Shown here piece by piece: positions 53,298-62,869 of a DNA stretch of 64,000 nucleotides (position 1 is the first letter of the stretch; the number at the start of each line of letters is the position of its first letter). The position numbers were made by a program, and so were the translations under genes. The notes under the pieces are model-generated. The model worked only from the letters and a program-made list of their open reading frames with translations, was not told where the DNA came from and did not search any database. This DNA is from an uncultured Lachnospiraceae bacterium (GTDB lineage: Bacteria; Bacillota; Clostridia; Lachnospirales; Lachnospiraceae). The DNA lies in assembly GCA_947566645.1 (NCBI GenBank), contig CANOKL010000019.1, positions 1 through 64,000 of the forward strand, given 5' to 3'.

Positions 53298-53339
53298 GAG
53301 AATATAGAAAAGAGTTAGTAAGAGGAGGAATATCGTATT

Positions 53340-54410
53340 ATGTTTGACAGACTAGAGGATCTGCTCATCCGGTTAGAGGAAATCCTGAGCGAGCTGCAGG
53401 AGCCGGATGTGGCAAATGATCAGAACAGATTCAGAAAGCTTATGAAGGAGCAGAACGATCTGACGCCTATCGTAGAAGCGTATAAAGAATATAAAAGATG
53501 TAAAGAGACCATTGACGACAGCCTTCAGATGCTGGAGGAGGAGTCGGACGAGGAGATGCGGGAGCTTGCGAAGGAAGAGCTGAACGAGGCAAAGGCAAGG
53601 ATGGAGGAATTAGAGCATGAGCTTAAGATTCTCCTTCTGCCCAAGGATCCCAATGATGATAAGAATGTCATCGTCGAGATCCGCGCCGGTGCAGGCGGAG
53701 ATGAGGCAGCATTGTTTGCGGCAGAGATTTACCGTATGTATATGCATTATGCAGAGAGCAGGCGCTGGAAGGTAGAGCTTGTTGAATGCGAGGAGATCGG
53801 CATCGGCGGTATGAAGAATGCCACCTTTATGATCACCGGAAACGGTGCATACTCTGTAATGAAATATGAATCCGGGGTTCACCGTGTCCAGCGTGTGCCG
53901 GAGACAGAATCCGGAGGAAGGATTCACACCTCCACCATTACGGTTGCCGTGATGCCTGAGGCAGAAGAGGTAGATATCCAGATTGATGAGAAGGATATCC
54001 GGATTGATGTTATGCGCGCATCCGGAAACGGAGGACAGTGTGTCAACACAACAGACTCTGCGGTGCGCCTGACCCATTATCCCACAGGCATTGTCATTTA
54101 CAGCCAGACAGAGAAATCACAGCTTCAGAATAAGGATAAGGCATTTGCACTGCTGCGTGCAAAGCTTTATGACCTGGAATGCCAGAAGCGCCACGACGCC
54201 GAATCTGAGGCCAGAAAGAGCCAGATCGGAACCGGGGACCGCTCTGAGAAGATCCGCACTTATAATTTCCCACAGGGGCGCGTAACTGACCATCGGATCG
54301 GCCTTACACTCTATAAGCTGGATAAGATTATGAACGGAGATATACAGGAGATTATAGATGCCTGCATTGCCGCAGACCAGGCGGCGAAGCTTGCAAATAT
54401 GAATGAATGA
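53340..54410 (+). CDS. prfA: Peptide chain release factor 1
   Basis: A 356-residue RF1 that recognises UAA and UAG. GGQ region is [20 protein letters not shown], with Cys in place of the usual His after GGQ; the codon-recognition domain has the [20 protein letters not shown] stretch. GAGGAGG is present at a normal distance. Complete. Confidence 0.97.
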   Translation: MFDRLEDLLIRLEEILSELQEPDVANDQNRFRKLMKEQNDLTPIVEAYKEYKRCKETIDDSLQMLEEESDEEMRELAKEELNEAKARMEELEHELKILLLPKDPNDDKNVIVEIRAGAGGDEAALFAAEIYRMYMHYAESRRWKVELVECEEIGIGGMKNATFMITGNGAYSVMKYESGVHRVQRVPETESGGRIHTSTITVAVMPEAEEVDIQIDEKDIRIDVMRASGNGGQCVNTTDSAVRLTHYPTGIVIYSQTEKSQLQNKDKAFALLRAKLYDLECQKRHDAESEARKSQIGTGDRSEKIRTYNFPQGRVTDHRIGLTLYKLDKIMNGDIQEIIDACIAADQAAKLANMNE

Positions 54411-54478
54411 CTTCAGTCATTTACCAGTGCAACAGGGAGGCTTACAGGATAAGCATAGATAAAAAAAGGAGCGGAAAT

Positions 54479-54940
54479 ATGAAATGTCCATATTGTGCGA
54501 ATACAGATACAAGGGTAATTGATTCCAGACCTGCCGAGGAGGGAAACTCCATCCGCAGAAGACGTTCCTGTGACGTGTGCGGCAAACGCTTCACAACCTA
54601 TGAGAAGATTGAGACGATCCCTCTTATCATTATCAAAAAGGATAATAACAGGGAGCAGTATGAACGGGGAAAGCTTGAAGCAGGGATCCTCCGCGCCTGC
54701 TATAAAAGACCTGTTTCAGCAGAGGATATTCAGAAAATCGTGAACCACATTGAGACAAAGATCTTTAGCATGGAAGCAAAAGAGGTTTCAAGCAGTACTC
54801 TCGGAGAGATCGCAATGGAGGAGCTGAAGACACTGGATGAGGTGGCATACGTAAGATTTGCATCTGTTTACAGGGAATTTAAGGATGTGAATACTTTTGT
54901 AGATGAGCTAAAGAAGATATTAAACAGGGAAGAACTATGA
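54479..54940 (+). CDS. nrdR: Transcriptional repressor NrdR
   Basis: A 153-residue repressor of ribonucleotide reductase genes: zinc ribbon MKCPYCANTDTRVIDSRPAE and RRRRSCDVCGKRFTTYE, then an ATP-cone (IIKKDNNREQYERGKLEAGI). AAAGGAG supports the start at 54479. It ends four bases inside truA (ATGA). Confidence 0.97.
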   Translation: MKCPYCANTDTRVIDSRPAEEGNSIRRRRSCDVCGKRFTTYEKIETIPLIIIKKDNNREQYERGKLEAGILRACYKRPVSAEDIQKIVNHIETKIFSMEAKEVSSSTLGEIAMEELKTLDEVAYVRFASVYREFKDVNTFVDELKKILNREEL

Positions 54941-55671
54941 GAACATATAAGTTGACCATTTCCTATGACGGAACCCGTTACCAGGGCTGGCAGCGCCAGG
55001 CGACGACGGACAACACCATCCAGTTTGCCATTGAATACAGTATCGGAAAGCTGGTAGGATACCGCGTGCGGGTAGACGGCTCTGGAAGGACTGATTCAGG
55101 AGTGCACGCCAGAGAGCAGGTCGCCAGCGTCAAGCTGTCCAAGCTCTATGATGTGCAGGAACTAAAGGAATCCCTCAACCGTTATCTGCCAGAGGATATC
55201 CGTATCATGAAGGTAGAACTGGTAAAAAACGGATTCCATGCAAGAAAAAGTGCAAAAGGGAAAAAATACGAGTACTATATTGACTGCCGGGAAAAGCCAG
55301 ACGTCTTTTCCCGAAAATACTGTTATCACTATCCAGAACAGCTGGATATAGAAGCAATGAGACAGGCAGCCGGGCTACTCATCGGAGAACGGAACTTTAT
55401 CAGTTTTACAGATGACAAGGAATGCAGGGATCCCGTGCGCCGCATCACAAATATAAAGATTGTCAGCAGCGGAAAAAAAGTGCGGATCACCTATTATGGA
55501 ACCGGATTCTTATATCATATGGTGCGTATCCTGACCGGAACACTCCTTGAAGTAGGGACCGGAAAACGCAGCCCATCCATGATTCCAGTCATCATTGCCG
55601 CAGAAGACCGTAGCCTGGCAGGCTTCCTTGCCCCGGCAAGAGGATTGTTTTTGCGGAAAGTATATTATTGA
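54937..55671 (+). CDS. truA: tRNA pseudouridine synthase A
   Basis: A 244-residue enzyme that forms pseudouridine at tRNA positions 38-40. Catalytic Asp in [16 protein letters not shown], plus KGKKYEYYI and RSPSMIP-like tail. Coupled to nrdR by a four-base overlap. A fragment of the GGGGACGGGG repeat (CCCGTCCCCAAC, 55677-55688) follows the stop. Confidence 0.97.
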   Translation: MRTYKLTISYDGTRYQGWQRQATTDNTIQFAIEYSIGKLVGYRVRVDGSGRTDSGVHAREQVASVKLSKLYDVQELKESLNRYLPEDIRIMKVELVKNGFHARKSAKGKKYEYYIDCREKPDVFSRKYCYHYPEQLDIEAMRQAAGLLIGERNFISFTDDKECRDPVRRITNIKIVSSGKKVRITYYGTGFLYHMVRILTGTLLEVGTGKRSPSMIPVIIAAEDRSLAGFLAPARGLFLRKVYY

Positions 55672-55676
55672 GACTG

Positions 55677-55688
55677 CCCGTCCCCAAC
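55677..55688. repeat. Half-site relic of the GGGGACGGGG repeat
   Basis: CCCGTCCCCAAC between truA and xth matches the right end of the palindromic repeats at 11464, 28772 and 47578. Confidence 0.6.
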
Positions 55689-55705
55689 TGAACAGGAGGA
55701 AATTT

Positions 55706-56458
55706 ATGAAGTTTATTTCATGGAATGTAAATGGCATTCGTGCATGTATGCAGAAGGGTTTTATGGATTTTTTTGAAGAGGCAGACGCAGATATTTTCTG
55801 TATTCAGGAGTCTAAGATGCAGGAAGGACAGCTTAAGCTAGAACTTCCAGGGTATTACCAGTACTGGAATTATGCGGAAAGGAAAGGATATTCAGGGACT
55901 GCAGTCTTTACGAAGAGGGAGCCCCTTTCGGTGTCCCTTGGAATTGGGATAGAGGAGCATGACCATGAGGGGAGAGTCATTACACTGGAATATGAGGATT
56001 TTTATTTTGTGACCGTGTATACACCCAATTCCCAGAATGAGCTGGCAAGGCTTCCGTACCGTATGAAATGGGAGGAGGACTTTCTGCGGTATCTTAAGAG
56101 GCTGGAAGAGACAAAGCCAGTGGTATTCTGCGGAGATCTGAATGTTGCCCACAGGGAGATTGATCTGAAAAACCCGAAAACGAACCGGAAGAACGCAGGC
56201 TTTACGGATGAAGAGAGACAGAAGTTTACAGAGGTGTTAAATGCAGGATTTATTGACACCTTCCGGTATTTCTATCCGGATAAGGAAGGTATATACTCCT
56301 GGTGGTCCTACCGTTTCAGCGCCCGGGCAAAGAATGCGGGGTGGCGGATTGATTATTTCTGCGTGTCTGAGTGTCTGAAAGACAGACTTAGAGACGCGAA
56401 GATCCTGACGGAAGTTATGGGATCAGACCACTGCCCGGTTGAGCTTGATATGGAGTGA
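55706..56458 (+). CDS. xth: Exodeoxyribonuclease III
   Basis: A 250-residue AP endonuclease/3'-5' exonuclease: [30 protein letters not shown] (metal Glu), [15 protein letters not shown] and the late [17 protein letters not shown] fixes the start at 55706. It is the last core gene before the AT-rich region. Confidence 0.96.
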   Translation: MKFISWNVNGIRACMQKGFMDFFEEADADIFCIQESKMQEGQLKLELPGYYQYWNYAERKGYSGTAVFTKREPLSVSLGIGIEEHDHEGRVITLEYEDFYFVTVYTPNSQNELARLPYRMKWEEDFLRYLKRLEETKPVVFCGDLNVAHREIDLKNPKTNRKNAGFTDEERQKFTEVLNAGFIDTFRYFYPDKEGIYSWWSYRFSARAKNAGWRIDYFCVSECLKDRLRDAKILTEVMGSDHCPVELDME

Positions 56459-56515
56459 GGAAGCAGTCAGCGAAAAGGGAACAGTGCCTTCTTATAAGAA
56501 CAGCAGGAGGATATC

Positions 56516-57664
56516 ATGAATCGGAATTTAATTTACTTTAAGTGGTATAAAATAGCGTTCCTCACAATGCTGATTGATCCGATCTTTGTTATTTATGCAT
56601 ATTCTGAGGGCCTGTCGGCAAATCAGATTTTTATACTGACAAGTATAGAATCCGTGCTGATTATATTGCTTGAAGTGCCTACAGGGGTGATATCAGACCT
56701 GTTTGGATATAAAATTAGTATGGTTTTAGCTGTTCTCTGCTTTATAATATCGAATATCATGATTATGATCAATCCGACATTTATAAGCTTTATCATATGT
56801 GAGATATTTATGGCATTGTATAAAGTCTGTGCTTCGGGTGCTGATGAGGCATATTTGTATTTGATTTTGGATAATAAAAATGATTTTACAAAAATATCAG
56901 GAAGGCTGGATTCCGTTAATTTTATGATAACGGGAGTAATCTCAATAGGTATAGGTTATGTTTATTCACTGAATAAACAGTATCCTTTTGTGCTGAGTAT
57001 AGCAGCATGTGTACTGGCTCTGGTGATGGCTCTGAAGCTGGAAAATGTTAAGGAATATCATCAGAAAATTAAGTCTGCGAAACAGTTATCTGGAGAATTC
57101 ATCCAAAACATAAGAAGGGGTTTTCAACTTATTTTCTTATCTGGAAAACTTCGATGGTTTGTTTTTTATTCGGCAGTAATAAGTTTTGCGCTTATTGCAA
57201 TACTGGAAACATACCAGCTGTTTTTTTCAATGCGTCATATACCAGTTGAATATTTTGGAATTATTTATTTCTTCATGTATGTTGTATCTTCTATAAGCGG
57301 CAGATTAGCACATTATTTTAAACGGTTTAATGAATACAGGATGTTCATACTGTTTTTAATTTTGCTGATTATCACCCCATTATTCATGCTGCTCCCGGCA
57401 AAAATATTTATCGTAACAATTATAATACCCAGAATCGTTATTGGAATCTATCCTTCCATTATGAAAGAATATATTAATAAAGAAATAGAAACGGACCGGG
57501 CAACTATTTTTTCAATAAGGAGTCTGCTGTCTAAACTGCCTCAGGTAGTTTTACTGCCATACATTGGGTGCCTGATCGACGGCAGAGGATTGAACAATGC
57601 TTTGGCTGTTGTAGCTGGAATCTTATTTGTATCAGGTGTAATTTTATTGGCAGACAGGAAATAA
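56516..57664 (+). CDS. MFS transporter
   Basis: A 382-residue MFS permease with 12 predicted hydrophobic helices; the segment LLEVPTGVISDLFGYKIS corresponds to the conserved loop 2-3 motif (G-x3-D-x2-G). AGGAGG is present. Its composition is visibly more AT-rich than xth, which fits import with the genes that follow. Drug or peptide export is possible but not shown. Confidence 0.85.
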   Translation: MNRNLIYFKWYKIAFLTMLIDPIFVIYAYSEGLSANQIFILTSIESVLIILLEVPTGVISDLFGYKISMVLAVLCFIISNIMIMINPTFISFIICEIFMALYKVCASGADEAYLYLILDNKNDFTKISGRLDSVNFMITGVISIGIGYVYSLNKQYPFVLSIAACVLALVMALKLENVKEYHQKIKSAKQLSGEFIQNIRRGFQLIFLSGKLRWFVFYSAVISFALIAILETYQLFFSMRHIPVEYFGIIYFFMYVVSSISGRLAHYFKRFNEYRMFILFLILLIITPLFMLLPAKIFIVTIIIPRIVIGIYPSIMKEYINKEIETDRATIFSIRSLLSKLPQVVLLPYIGCLIDGRGLNNALAVVAGILFVSGVILLADRK

Positions 57665-57727
57665 AGGTATGAAAAGGTGGATAAGTATGTTATATTAGGC
57701 ATATAAGCTAATAAAAGGGGTGTTATT

Positions 57728-58915
57728 ATGGAAAAAAGCTTTTCTGATATTTTTAAACCAGGAGCATATCCGCAAAAGACGTATGTATCAAGGCACTCAA
57801 ATGGTACAAGATATACTTATGAAGAACGTTTAAAACAAAGTCTTTCTATAGAAGGGTATTTAACATATATAGTAGGACCTTCGAAAATTGGAAAAACCGT
57901 ATTATGCGAAAATGTAATCGGAAGAGAAAATATGGTTTCTATGTCAGGAAATGATTTTTCCAAAGAGCACGATTTTTGGTCTGGAATTGGGAAAAAAATA
58001 GGTATTGCAATAACGGCCGGGGTTAGCCAGGAAACATCAGCTATCTCTAATAGTGAGCAAAGGTCAACCATAATCACGAAAAATTATTTTACTACAAAAG
58101 ATAGAGTGATTCAATATTTTAATGAATATAAAAAAATTCTTGTTTTGGATGATTTTCATTATGCACCCTCAGAAACGCAATATGATATAGCGTGTCAGCT
58201 TAAGGAAGTGATACGTTTAGGATTTAAAGCAGTTGTAATTTCTTTGCCATATCGTTCTGATGATGCGATTCGTTTAAATCCGGATTTAACTGGAAGAATA
58301 TCTATTATAGAGATAGAACCATGGAAAAAAGAAGAACTGGTGCGGATCGCAAATAAGGGTTTTTCTGAGTTGAACATGGCAGTAGAGAAAAATGTTATAA
58401 CAAAAATGGCAGAAGAAAGTATACATTCACCACAACTAATGCAGTCAATTTGCCTTAACATTGGACTTCTGCCAGAAAAAATAGAAGATATTACAGAGGT
58501 GACGATAGAAGAAAGCTGTAGATTCACCTGTATGAATTTACCCTACAGAGATGTAGTGCGCATATTAAAAGCAGGACCATCGACTCGAGGACAACAGAGA
58601 TTGAAATATGTTCTTAAAGATGGCAGCCAACAAGATATTTATGGCCTGATTTTAAAAATATTAGCGGATAACCCTCCGTTAGTAGAATTAAGAATTGATG
58701 AGTTAATGGAACGAATTAAAAATAATACAAATGATAATATGATAAAACAAAAGAAAGTAAAAGATTCTTTAAAGAACTGGCAGAGGATGCTGGAACAGCA
58801 GGGAAGCCTTTATCAGGTTTTGGAGTGGAAAGATGATGTAATCTATATATTAGATAATATGTTCCTGTTCTATATCAGATGGGGATTAGAGAGGAGGGAC
58901 TATGGGAATAGATGA
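57728..58915 (+). CDS. P-loop ATPase of a two-gene ATPase/nuclease module
   Basis: A 395-residue protein. An N-terminal segment (KPGAYPQKTYVSR) precedes Walker A IVGPSKIGKTVLC (Lys56) and Walker B KKILVLDDFHY (Asp141-142), the layout of STAND/ORC-like AAA+ ATPases; the C-terminal part (about 290-390) looks like winged-helix modules. No transmembrane segments. It overlaps the nuclease gene by 14 bases, so the two are co-translated. ATPase plus nuclease pairs of this shape often are anti-phage systems in which the ATPase senses infection. I cannot match it to a named system from memory. Confidence 0.75.
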   Translation: MEKSFSDIFKPGAYPQKTYVSRHSNGTRYTYEERLKQSLSIEGYLTYIVGPSKIGKTVLCENVIGRENMVSMSGNDFSKEHDFWSGIGKKIGIAITAGVSQETSAISNSEQRSTIITKNYFTTKDRVIQYFNEYKKILVLDDFHYAPSETQYDIACQLKEVIRLGFKAVVISLPYRSDDAIRLNPDLTGRISIIEIEPWKKEELVRIANKGFSELNMAVEKNVITKMAEESIHSPQLMQSICLNIGLLPEKIEDITEVTIEESCRFTCMNLPYRDVVRILKAGPSTRGQQRLKYVLKDGSQQDIYGLILKILADNPPLVELRIDELMERIKNNTNDNMIKQKKVKDSLKNWQRMLEQQGSLYQVLEWKDDVIYILDNMFLFYIRWGLERRDYGNR

Positions 58916-59669
58916 TATAATTGTGGAAGGGAAAGAATTGAAAGAAGTTTTTGACAAAAAAGAATTACAGAGCAAATATAATTTGTGGTGCCGTAAAGTG
59001 AGAATCTGTATGAAAGAGGAGGGCTTTACAGAACAGGAGCAAGAAAAAGTGAATGTAAAAATGCATTATTTAGAAAATGAATATTCTGAAAATGATGCAT
59101 TAATATCACTAAAAAAATCACTGGGAGATACAATAGAAATTTTAGAAGAAAATGCTTTTATTTATGGGGATAAAACAGATAAGCAAGGAGATTTATCGCT
59201 GATTGAAAAAATTTTGGGTAATTTTTATATGTATTATCGTGCAATGTATAAAAATCCGGTACACAAAAAGGGAACTTTAGTATCCCAAACGTTAGATGCA
59301 ATTCGGATTGGCAATGAATATGATTTGCAAAGAATGTTATATGCTCTTTTGATTCCAATATTTCCAACGATAAGGCAGGAAGTGTATAGCGATAATGGAT
59401 ACGGAGGAATGAAGGCAGATCTTTATCTGGATTTATACAATCTTATAATCGAAATAAAATGTACGCGTAAAAGCATGAGTGAAAAAAAGTTGATAGAAGA
59501 ATTGGGGGCAGATGGGTTCCATTATTGTGCAGATATAATTTATTTTTTTGTTTTCGATGAAACTGGGATTATAAAAAATCCAGAGGCATTTAAAGAAGCA
59601 TTTGTAAGAAAACCGCAAAAGGATGGAAAAACTGTTAAAGTTTTTGTACTTCAGACAAATGTGTTTTGA
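58902..59669 (+). CDS. PD-(D/E)XK nuclease-like partner of the ATPase
   Basis: A 255-residue protein with a helical N-terminal half and a C-terminal restriction-endonuclease-like core. Putative active site: Glu139 (IGNEYDLQRML), Asp173 (MKADLYLDLYN) and Glu184-x-Lys186 (LIIEIKCTRKS), then a helix LIEELGAD and strand DIIYFFVFD. This order E...D...ExK is typical of the fold. It starts inside the ATPase gene. Strong candidate toxic effector of a defence pair; activity is not proven. Confidence 0.7.
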   Translation: MGIDDIIVEGKELKEVFDKKELQSKYNLWCRKVRICMKEEGFTEQEQEKVNVKMHYLENEYSENDALISLKKSLGDTIEILEENAFIYGDKTDKQGDLSLIEKILGNFYMYYRAMYKNPVHKKGTLVSQTLDAIRIGNEYDLQRMLYALLIPIFPTIRQEVYSDNGYGGMKADLYLDLYNLIIEIKCTRKSMSEKKLIEELGADGFHYCADIIYFFVFDETGIIKNPEAFKEAFVRKPQKDGKTVKVFVLQTNVF

Positions 59670-59688
59670 GGATCACTATCTTGCCTTA

Positions 59689-59716
59689 TTTAAGGATAAG
59701 AGTATTCAGAAAGAAT
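59689..59716. repeat. 28-base direct repeat flanking the ABC gene, copy 1
   Basis: TTTAAGGATAAGAGTATTCA then GAAAGAAT. Copy 2 at 61472-61499 differs at three positions. Both, read on the plus strand, encode FKDK(S/N)I(Q/W)KE, so they are fragments of the same former coding sequence. Confidence 0.6.
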
Positions 59717-59756
59717 TGAATGTAAGCCGGCAGGCGGTTTTTCTGCCTGACCGGGA

Positions 59757-61352
59757 TTATGCCAAAAATACATGCATATCTACTTTATCTTCTATAGAAC
59801 GATTATGTTCGATATAAATTCTAATCTTATCTTTTAACCGTGTTTCAACATTCGTAAAAATTTGCTGGAAAGTTCCTGCATCAAGTGCGGAAGATAACTC
59901 ATCGAAAACGTATATATCTGCCTGTGAATCAGCAAGTGCTCTCGCAAGAAGCACTCGCTTTCTCTCACCGCCCGAGAGATGGGCGCCATTTTCCCCAATT
60001 GTTCCACTATGGTTTTTTAAAACCTCCGCCAGATGGCATTCCCTTACAATTTCCTTAAAATCCTCTTCCGGCAGAGATGGATTGGCAATCATAATATTAT
60101 TCGTTATTGTATCATCAAAAAGATATTCATCCTGTATCAGATAGCTGATTTTTGGGAGCCCCTGTACAACACTTCCTTTCCATCTGTATTGTACATGTCC
60201 TTTTCGCGGCATATAGATATGTGTAATCAGATTCACCAGTGTTGTCTTACCGGCGCCGGTCTTTCCGAAAACAGCTAATGACACTGGCGCCTTTAAATTA
60301 AGTGTCAGGTCTTTTATGATCGTGCGGGATTCAAAATCATAGGAAACATTCTCCAAAAGAATCTCATCAACTGGTACAACAGGAAGATTTTCCCGATCCT
60401 TCGGAAGATTTAATATTTGCTGCAAACGACCTACAGATACTTTCAGCCTGATCAGATCTTGATTAATCGAAACCGTTTCCAACAGGGGATCTGTAAGCAT
60501 ATGATTGTACATTAAAATTGCTGTCAGGCCGCCGACTGAAATAATATCCTTCGTAATCATAAGCGCTGAAATAATCAAAATAATACCTATGGAGAACATA
60601 AACAGTGAACTGGTACAGAAATAGGTCAAATTTTCCAGCCTGCTCTGACGGATCTGGCTGTCTGCCAGAGATTCCCCGTTTTTTGACACCTTTTTATAAT
60701 ATGTTTCTGTTACCCTGTGCAGTTTCACTGGAAGGAATCCATAGATCCCCTCTGTAAAGGTTTTCCACATCAGCTCGGTAGCTCTTCTTTGCTTTGTAAA
60801 GTTCTGCTCTGATTTTTTCCTGATTGCTTCAATCATAAGTGAAGAGAACAGACCTAACGGAATAATAATCAGTGTCAGGTATATATTGATACGGGACATA
60901 AAGTAAAACCCAAAAACAAATTGCAGGAGCGCAGAAATACCTCTTACATATGGCGAGAGGATATTCTGGGCACAGTACTCCGTATCTTTAATCAAGTAGT
61001 TGTTCAGATCAGAGGTGTGATTGTTCTTTATGTACTGAATCTGCGTCCGGGTCAGAGAACGGTATAAATTTAACTGGGCTTTCAGGGATATCTTTGCTTG
61101 GAGAAGCTCTGTAAGGTACTTGGACAAAGATGAAAAAGCTGCATTTAATATCTGGAGAATTAAATACAGAACCCCATAGTGCAAAATCATTACAAAAATG
61201 CGATTCCCATTGTCAGAGGCTATATCAACAATTTTTTGTATCAGTATAACAGGATAGAACGAAAAAACAGCACTGATTACTGTACAAACCATAATCAGCA
61301 ATAACAGGATGCTTTTTTGAAAATCGAAAAGAGATTTTATATATTTTAACAT
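59757..61352 (-). CDS. ABC exporter, fused permease/ATPase (peptide export type)
   Basis: A 531-residue half-transporter: six transmembrane helices (about 1-310), then an ATPase with Walker A FGKTGAGKTTLV, Q-loop LIQDEYLF, signature LSGGERKRVLLARAL, Walker B DIYVFDE, D-loop SALD and a switch His in IEHN. There is no N-terminal C39 peptidase, so leader cleavage must be done by another enzyme, plausibly the CPBP proteases next to it. GGAGGAAGG precedes the ATG at 61352. Probably exports the product of the small Cys-rich precursor genes at 62611 and 63751. Confidence 0.88.
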   Translation of the reverse strand: MLKYIKSLFDFQKSILLLLIMVCTVISAVFSFYPVILIQKIVDIASDNGNRIFVMILHYGVLYLILQILNAAFSSLSKYLTELLQAKISLKAQLNLYRSLTRTQIQYIKNNHTSDLNNYLIKDTEYCAQNILSPYVRGISALLQFVFGFYFMSRINIYLTLIIIPLGLFSSLMIEAIRKKSEQNFTKQRRATELMWKTFTEGIYGFLPVKLHRVTETYYKKVSKNGESLADSQIRQSRLENLTYFCTSSLFMFSIGIILIISALMITKDIISVGGLTAILMYNHMLTDPLLETVSINQDLIRLKVSVGRLQQILNLPKDRENLPVVPVDEILLENVSYDFESRTIIKDLTLNLKAPVSLAVFGKTGAGKTTLVNLITHIYMPRKGHVQYRWKGSVVQGLPKISYLIQDEYLFDDTITNNIMIANPSLPEEDFKEIVRECHLAEVLKNHSGTIGENGAHLSGGERKRVLLARALADSQADIYVFDELSSALDAGTFQQIFTNVETRLKDKIRIYIEHNRSIEDKVDMHVFLA

Positions 61353-61471
61353 AAGATCCTTCCTCCTATGAATGCAATGTGCCTAATATTTTATCTATTT
61401 ACAAAATTTTACTACTTTGCGCAAGAAATTGTTTTTAAGTCTTAAATAGGATGAGATGACATCCTGCTGAA

Positions 61472-61499
61472 TTTAAGGATAAGAATATTTGGAAAGAAT
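61472..61499. repeat. 28-base direct repeat flanking the ABC gene, copy 2
   Basis: TTTAAGGATAAGAATATTTG then GAAAGAAT, in the same orientation as copy 1 at 59689. It encodes FKDKNIWKE on the plus strand before the frame ends. The pair brackets the ABC exporter gene. Confidence 0.6.
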
Positions 61500-62147
61500 C
61501 ACATAGTTATGTAGCAGGTGATTAAATCATAGGAAATATTATGTAAAATGTGTGCAAGGCAAAGCGAAAAAATGGTAAAATTTTCGGGTTTCTTTATTCT
61601 TAAAGCTCCATATATGAACCCCGTAATAAAAGCAAAAAGGACTTGCTCTAAATTTTGTCCTCCTGGGTAATGGCTTACAGCAAATATACTGGCACACAGA
61701 GTGACGCTGAAAAATGAATTTTTGAAGAGCTTCTGAAAAAAAGTTAGTAAAAAACCCCGAAATGCCAGTTCCTCCTGTATGGCGCAGAACACTGTGTTGC
61801 CCAGATACAGCAAGGCTGAGGAACAGGATGTAAATTGGTATATAAAACGCCTGGCTAAAAAAGGGAAGCCATTTCCATGAAACAGTGAGATCCATCAACA
61901 ATATTGGCAATATTGTAAAAAGAGCGAGAATGATTCCGCTGACAGCCTGCATAGGGACTTTTCGAAAATGTATACCGTACTCTTCTAATGGGTCTGGAAG
62001 AAAATAGCCAAAAAGAAAGAGATAAAGTGCAGTATATAGGAGGGGAACACCTATTCCGCTGATAAAAGTAATCCAAATGATCTCAGTAAAAAGTAATATA
62101 AAAAATACAATCCAGTACCTTTGGGAAAGTCTATTCATTATATACAT
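61499..62147 (-). pseudogene. CPBP family intramembrane protease, frameshifted
   Basis: The N-terminal half (MNRLSQRYWIVFFILLF to FYIPIYILFLSLA) and the C-terminal half (LYLGNTVFCAIQEELAFRGF to the end) are in different frames, with the shift near 61800-61830. Joined, they align along the whole length with the intact CPBP protein at 62870, including the EE-x3-R motif (IQEELAFRG), the SHYPGGQN histidine and AHILHNI. The paralogue starts at the residue matching MNRL (62138). Either a real inactivation or a sequencing error. Confidence 0.8.
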
Positions 62148-62485
62148 ATTTCCTTTCTTGTCATGTGGCCGGGGTTATAAGGTGCTTTCTATTGTTGGAA
62201 TTTTATCCGACATTTTCTGTACTATTTTACCATAACTAAAGATAGAAAAAAAGAAATTTGCTGCAAAAATATATAGCAGATATGCAAAGGGTGGTGGAGA
62301 CGCCACATTGCCGAACTTCTGCTGAGTCGGCTATACAAGATTTTGCTAGATGATTTAGTAGGAAACAAAACAGATATAGAGAAGAAAAACGAACCGCAGA
62401 AATGTAACATTTCGGTAAAAGTGTTTTCCTGCTAGCACAGTCTAAAACTGTACCAAAGTTAGCAAAATATTGAGCAAACGATTAT

Positions 62486-62500
62486 GCAATTAAATATTGC
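62486..62500. promoter_or_regulatory. Palindromic operator GCAAT-N5-ATTGC upstream of precursor 1
   Basis: GCAAT-TAAAT-ATTGC, centred 50 bases before the -10 box at 62543. A matching palindrome sits at the same distance before the second precursor. A further ATTGC is at 62516. Likely site of an activator that controls both peptides. Confidence 0.6.
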
Positions 62501-62520
62501 AATTGGCAAAAGAAAATTGC

Positions 62521-62548
62521 TTGGAATAAAATGAAAAAGGCGTATAAT
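62521..62548 (+). promoter_or_regulatory. Promoter of precursor gene 1
   Basis: TTGGAA (62521-62526), 16 bases, TATAAT (62543-62548), about 60 bases before the ATG. A moderate -35 box fits activator dependence. The rest of 62148-62485 shows no gene. Confidence 0.6.
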
Positions 62549-62610
62549 AAAGATAACTTCTTATATAGCCAGTAAAGAGAAAAGAATCTAACATTTAGGA
62601 GGAATAAAAG

Positions 62611-62712
62611 ATGGAATGGATTATTAAACCAAGAGCAGTTCCAGGAACACCTGATGCGTGCATCAAACATTGTAATTGTTTCAAAGGATACTATTGTAAA
62701 ATAAAGGCATAG
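62611..62712 (+). CDS. Small Cys-rich peptide precursor 1 (RiPP/bacteriocin-like)
   Basis: A 33-residue peptide: leader MEWIIKPRAVPGTPDA, then a core with four cysteines (CIKHCNCFKGYYC) and a short basic end KIKA. AGGAGG at 62597-62602 is eight bases before the ATG. The leader differs from that of precursor 2 at only two residues, whereas the cores differ strongly, the usual signature of ribosomally made, modified or disulfide-linked peptides. Nearby on the other strand are an ABC exporter and two CPBP proteases. The short aromatic-Ile-Ile-Lys-Pro leader recalls Cys-rich clostridial peptides of the Clo7bot kind, but this is from memory. A terminator follows at 62780. Confidence 0.75.
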   Translation: MEWIIKPRAVPGTPDACIKHCNCFKGYYCKIKA

Positions 62713-62779
62713 ATTTCCTGGGGTTAGTAAAACTACACTTTGACAGATATTATAGATTTTACATGTCTGTTAAAAACGC

Positions 62780-62810
62780 AAAAGGCTGCAGCTAAAAGCT
62801 GCGGCCTTTT
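62780..62810. terminator. Bidirectional terminator after precursor 1
   Basis: AAAAGGC-T-GCAGCT / AAA / AGCTGC-G-GCCTTTT, followed by GAAAT; T-run on one side, A-run on the other, so it serves both precursor 1 and the convergent CPBP gene. Confidence 0.8.
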
Positions 62811-62869
62811 GAAATAATATGATGTAAGCATCAAAAGGTGCTTTGACGCTTGTATCATAATATACAAAG

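Noticed and set aside
62290..62430. Coding-like plus-strand stretch (RHIAELLLSRLYKILLDDLV) between CPBP gene and precursor 1
   Set aside because: Possible gene relic, but no start, ribosome site or recognisable family; too little to call.
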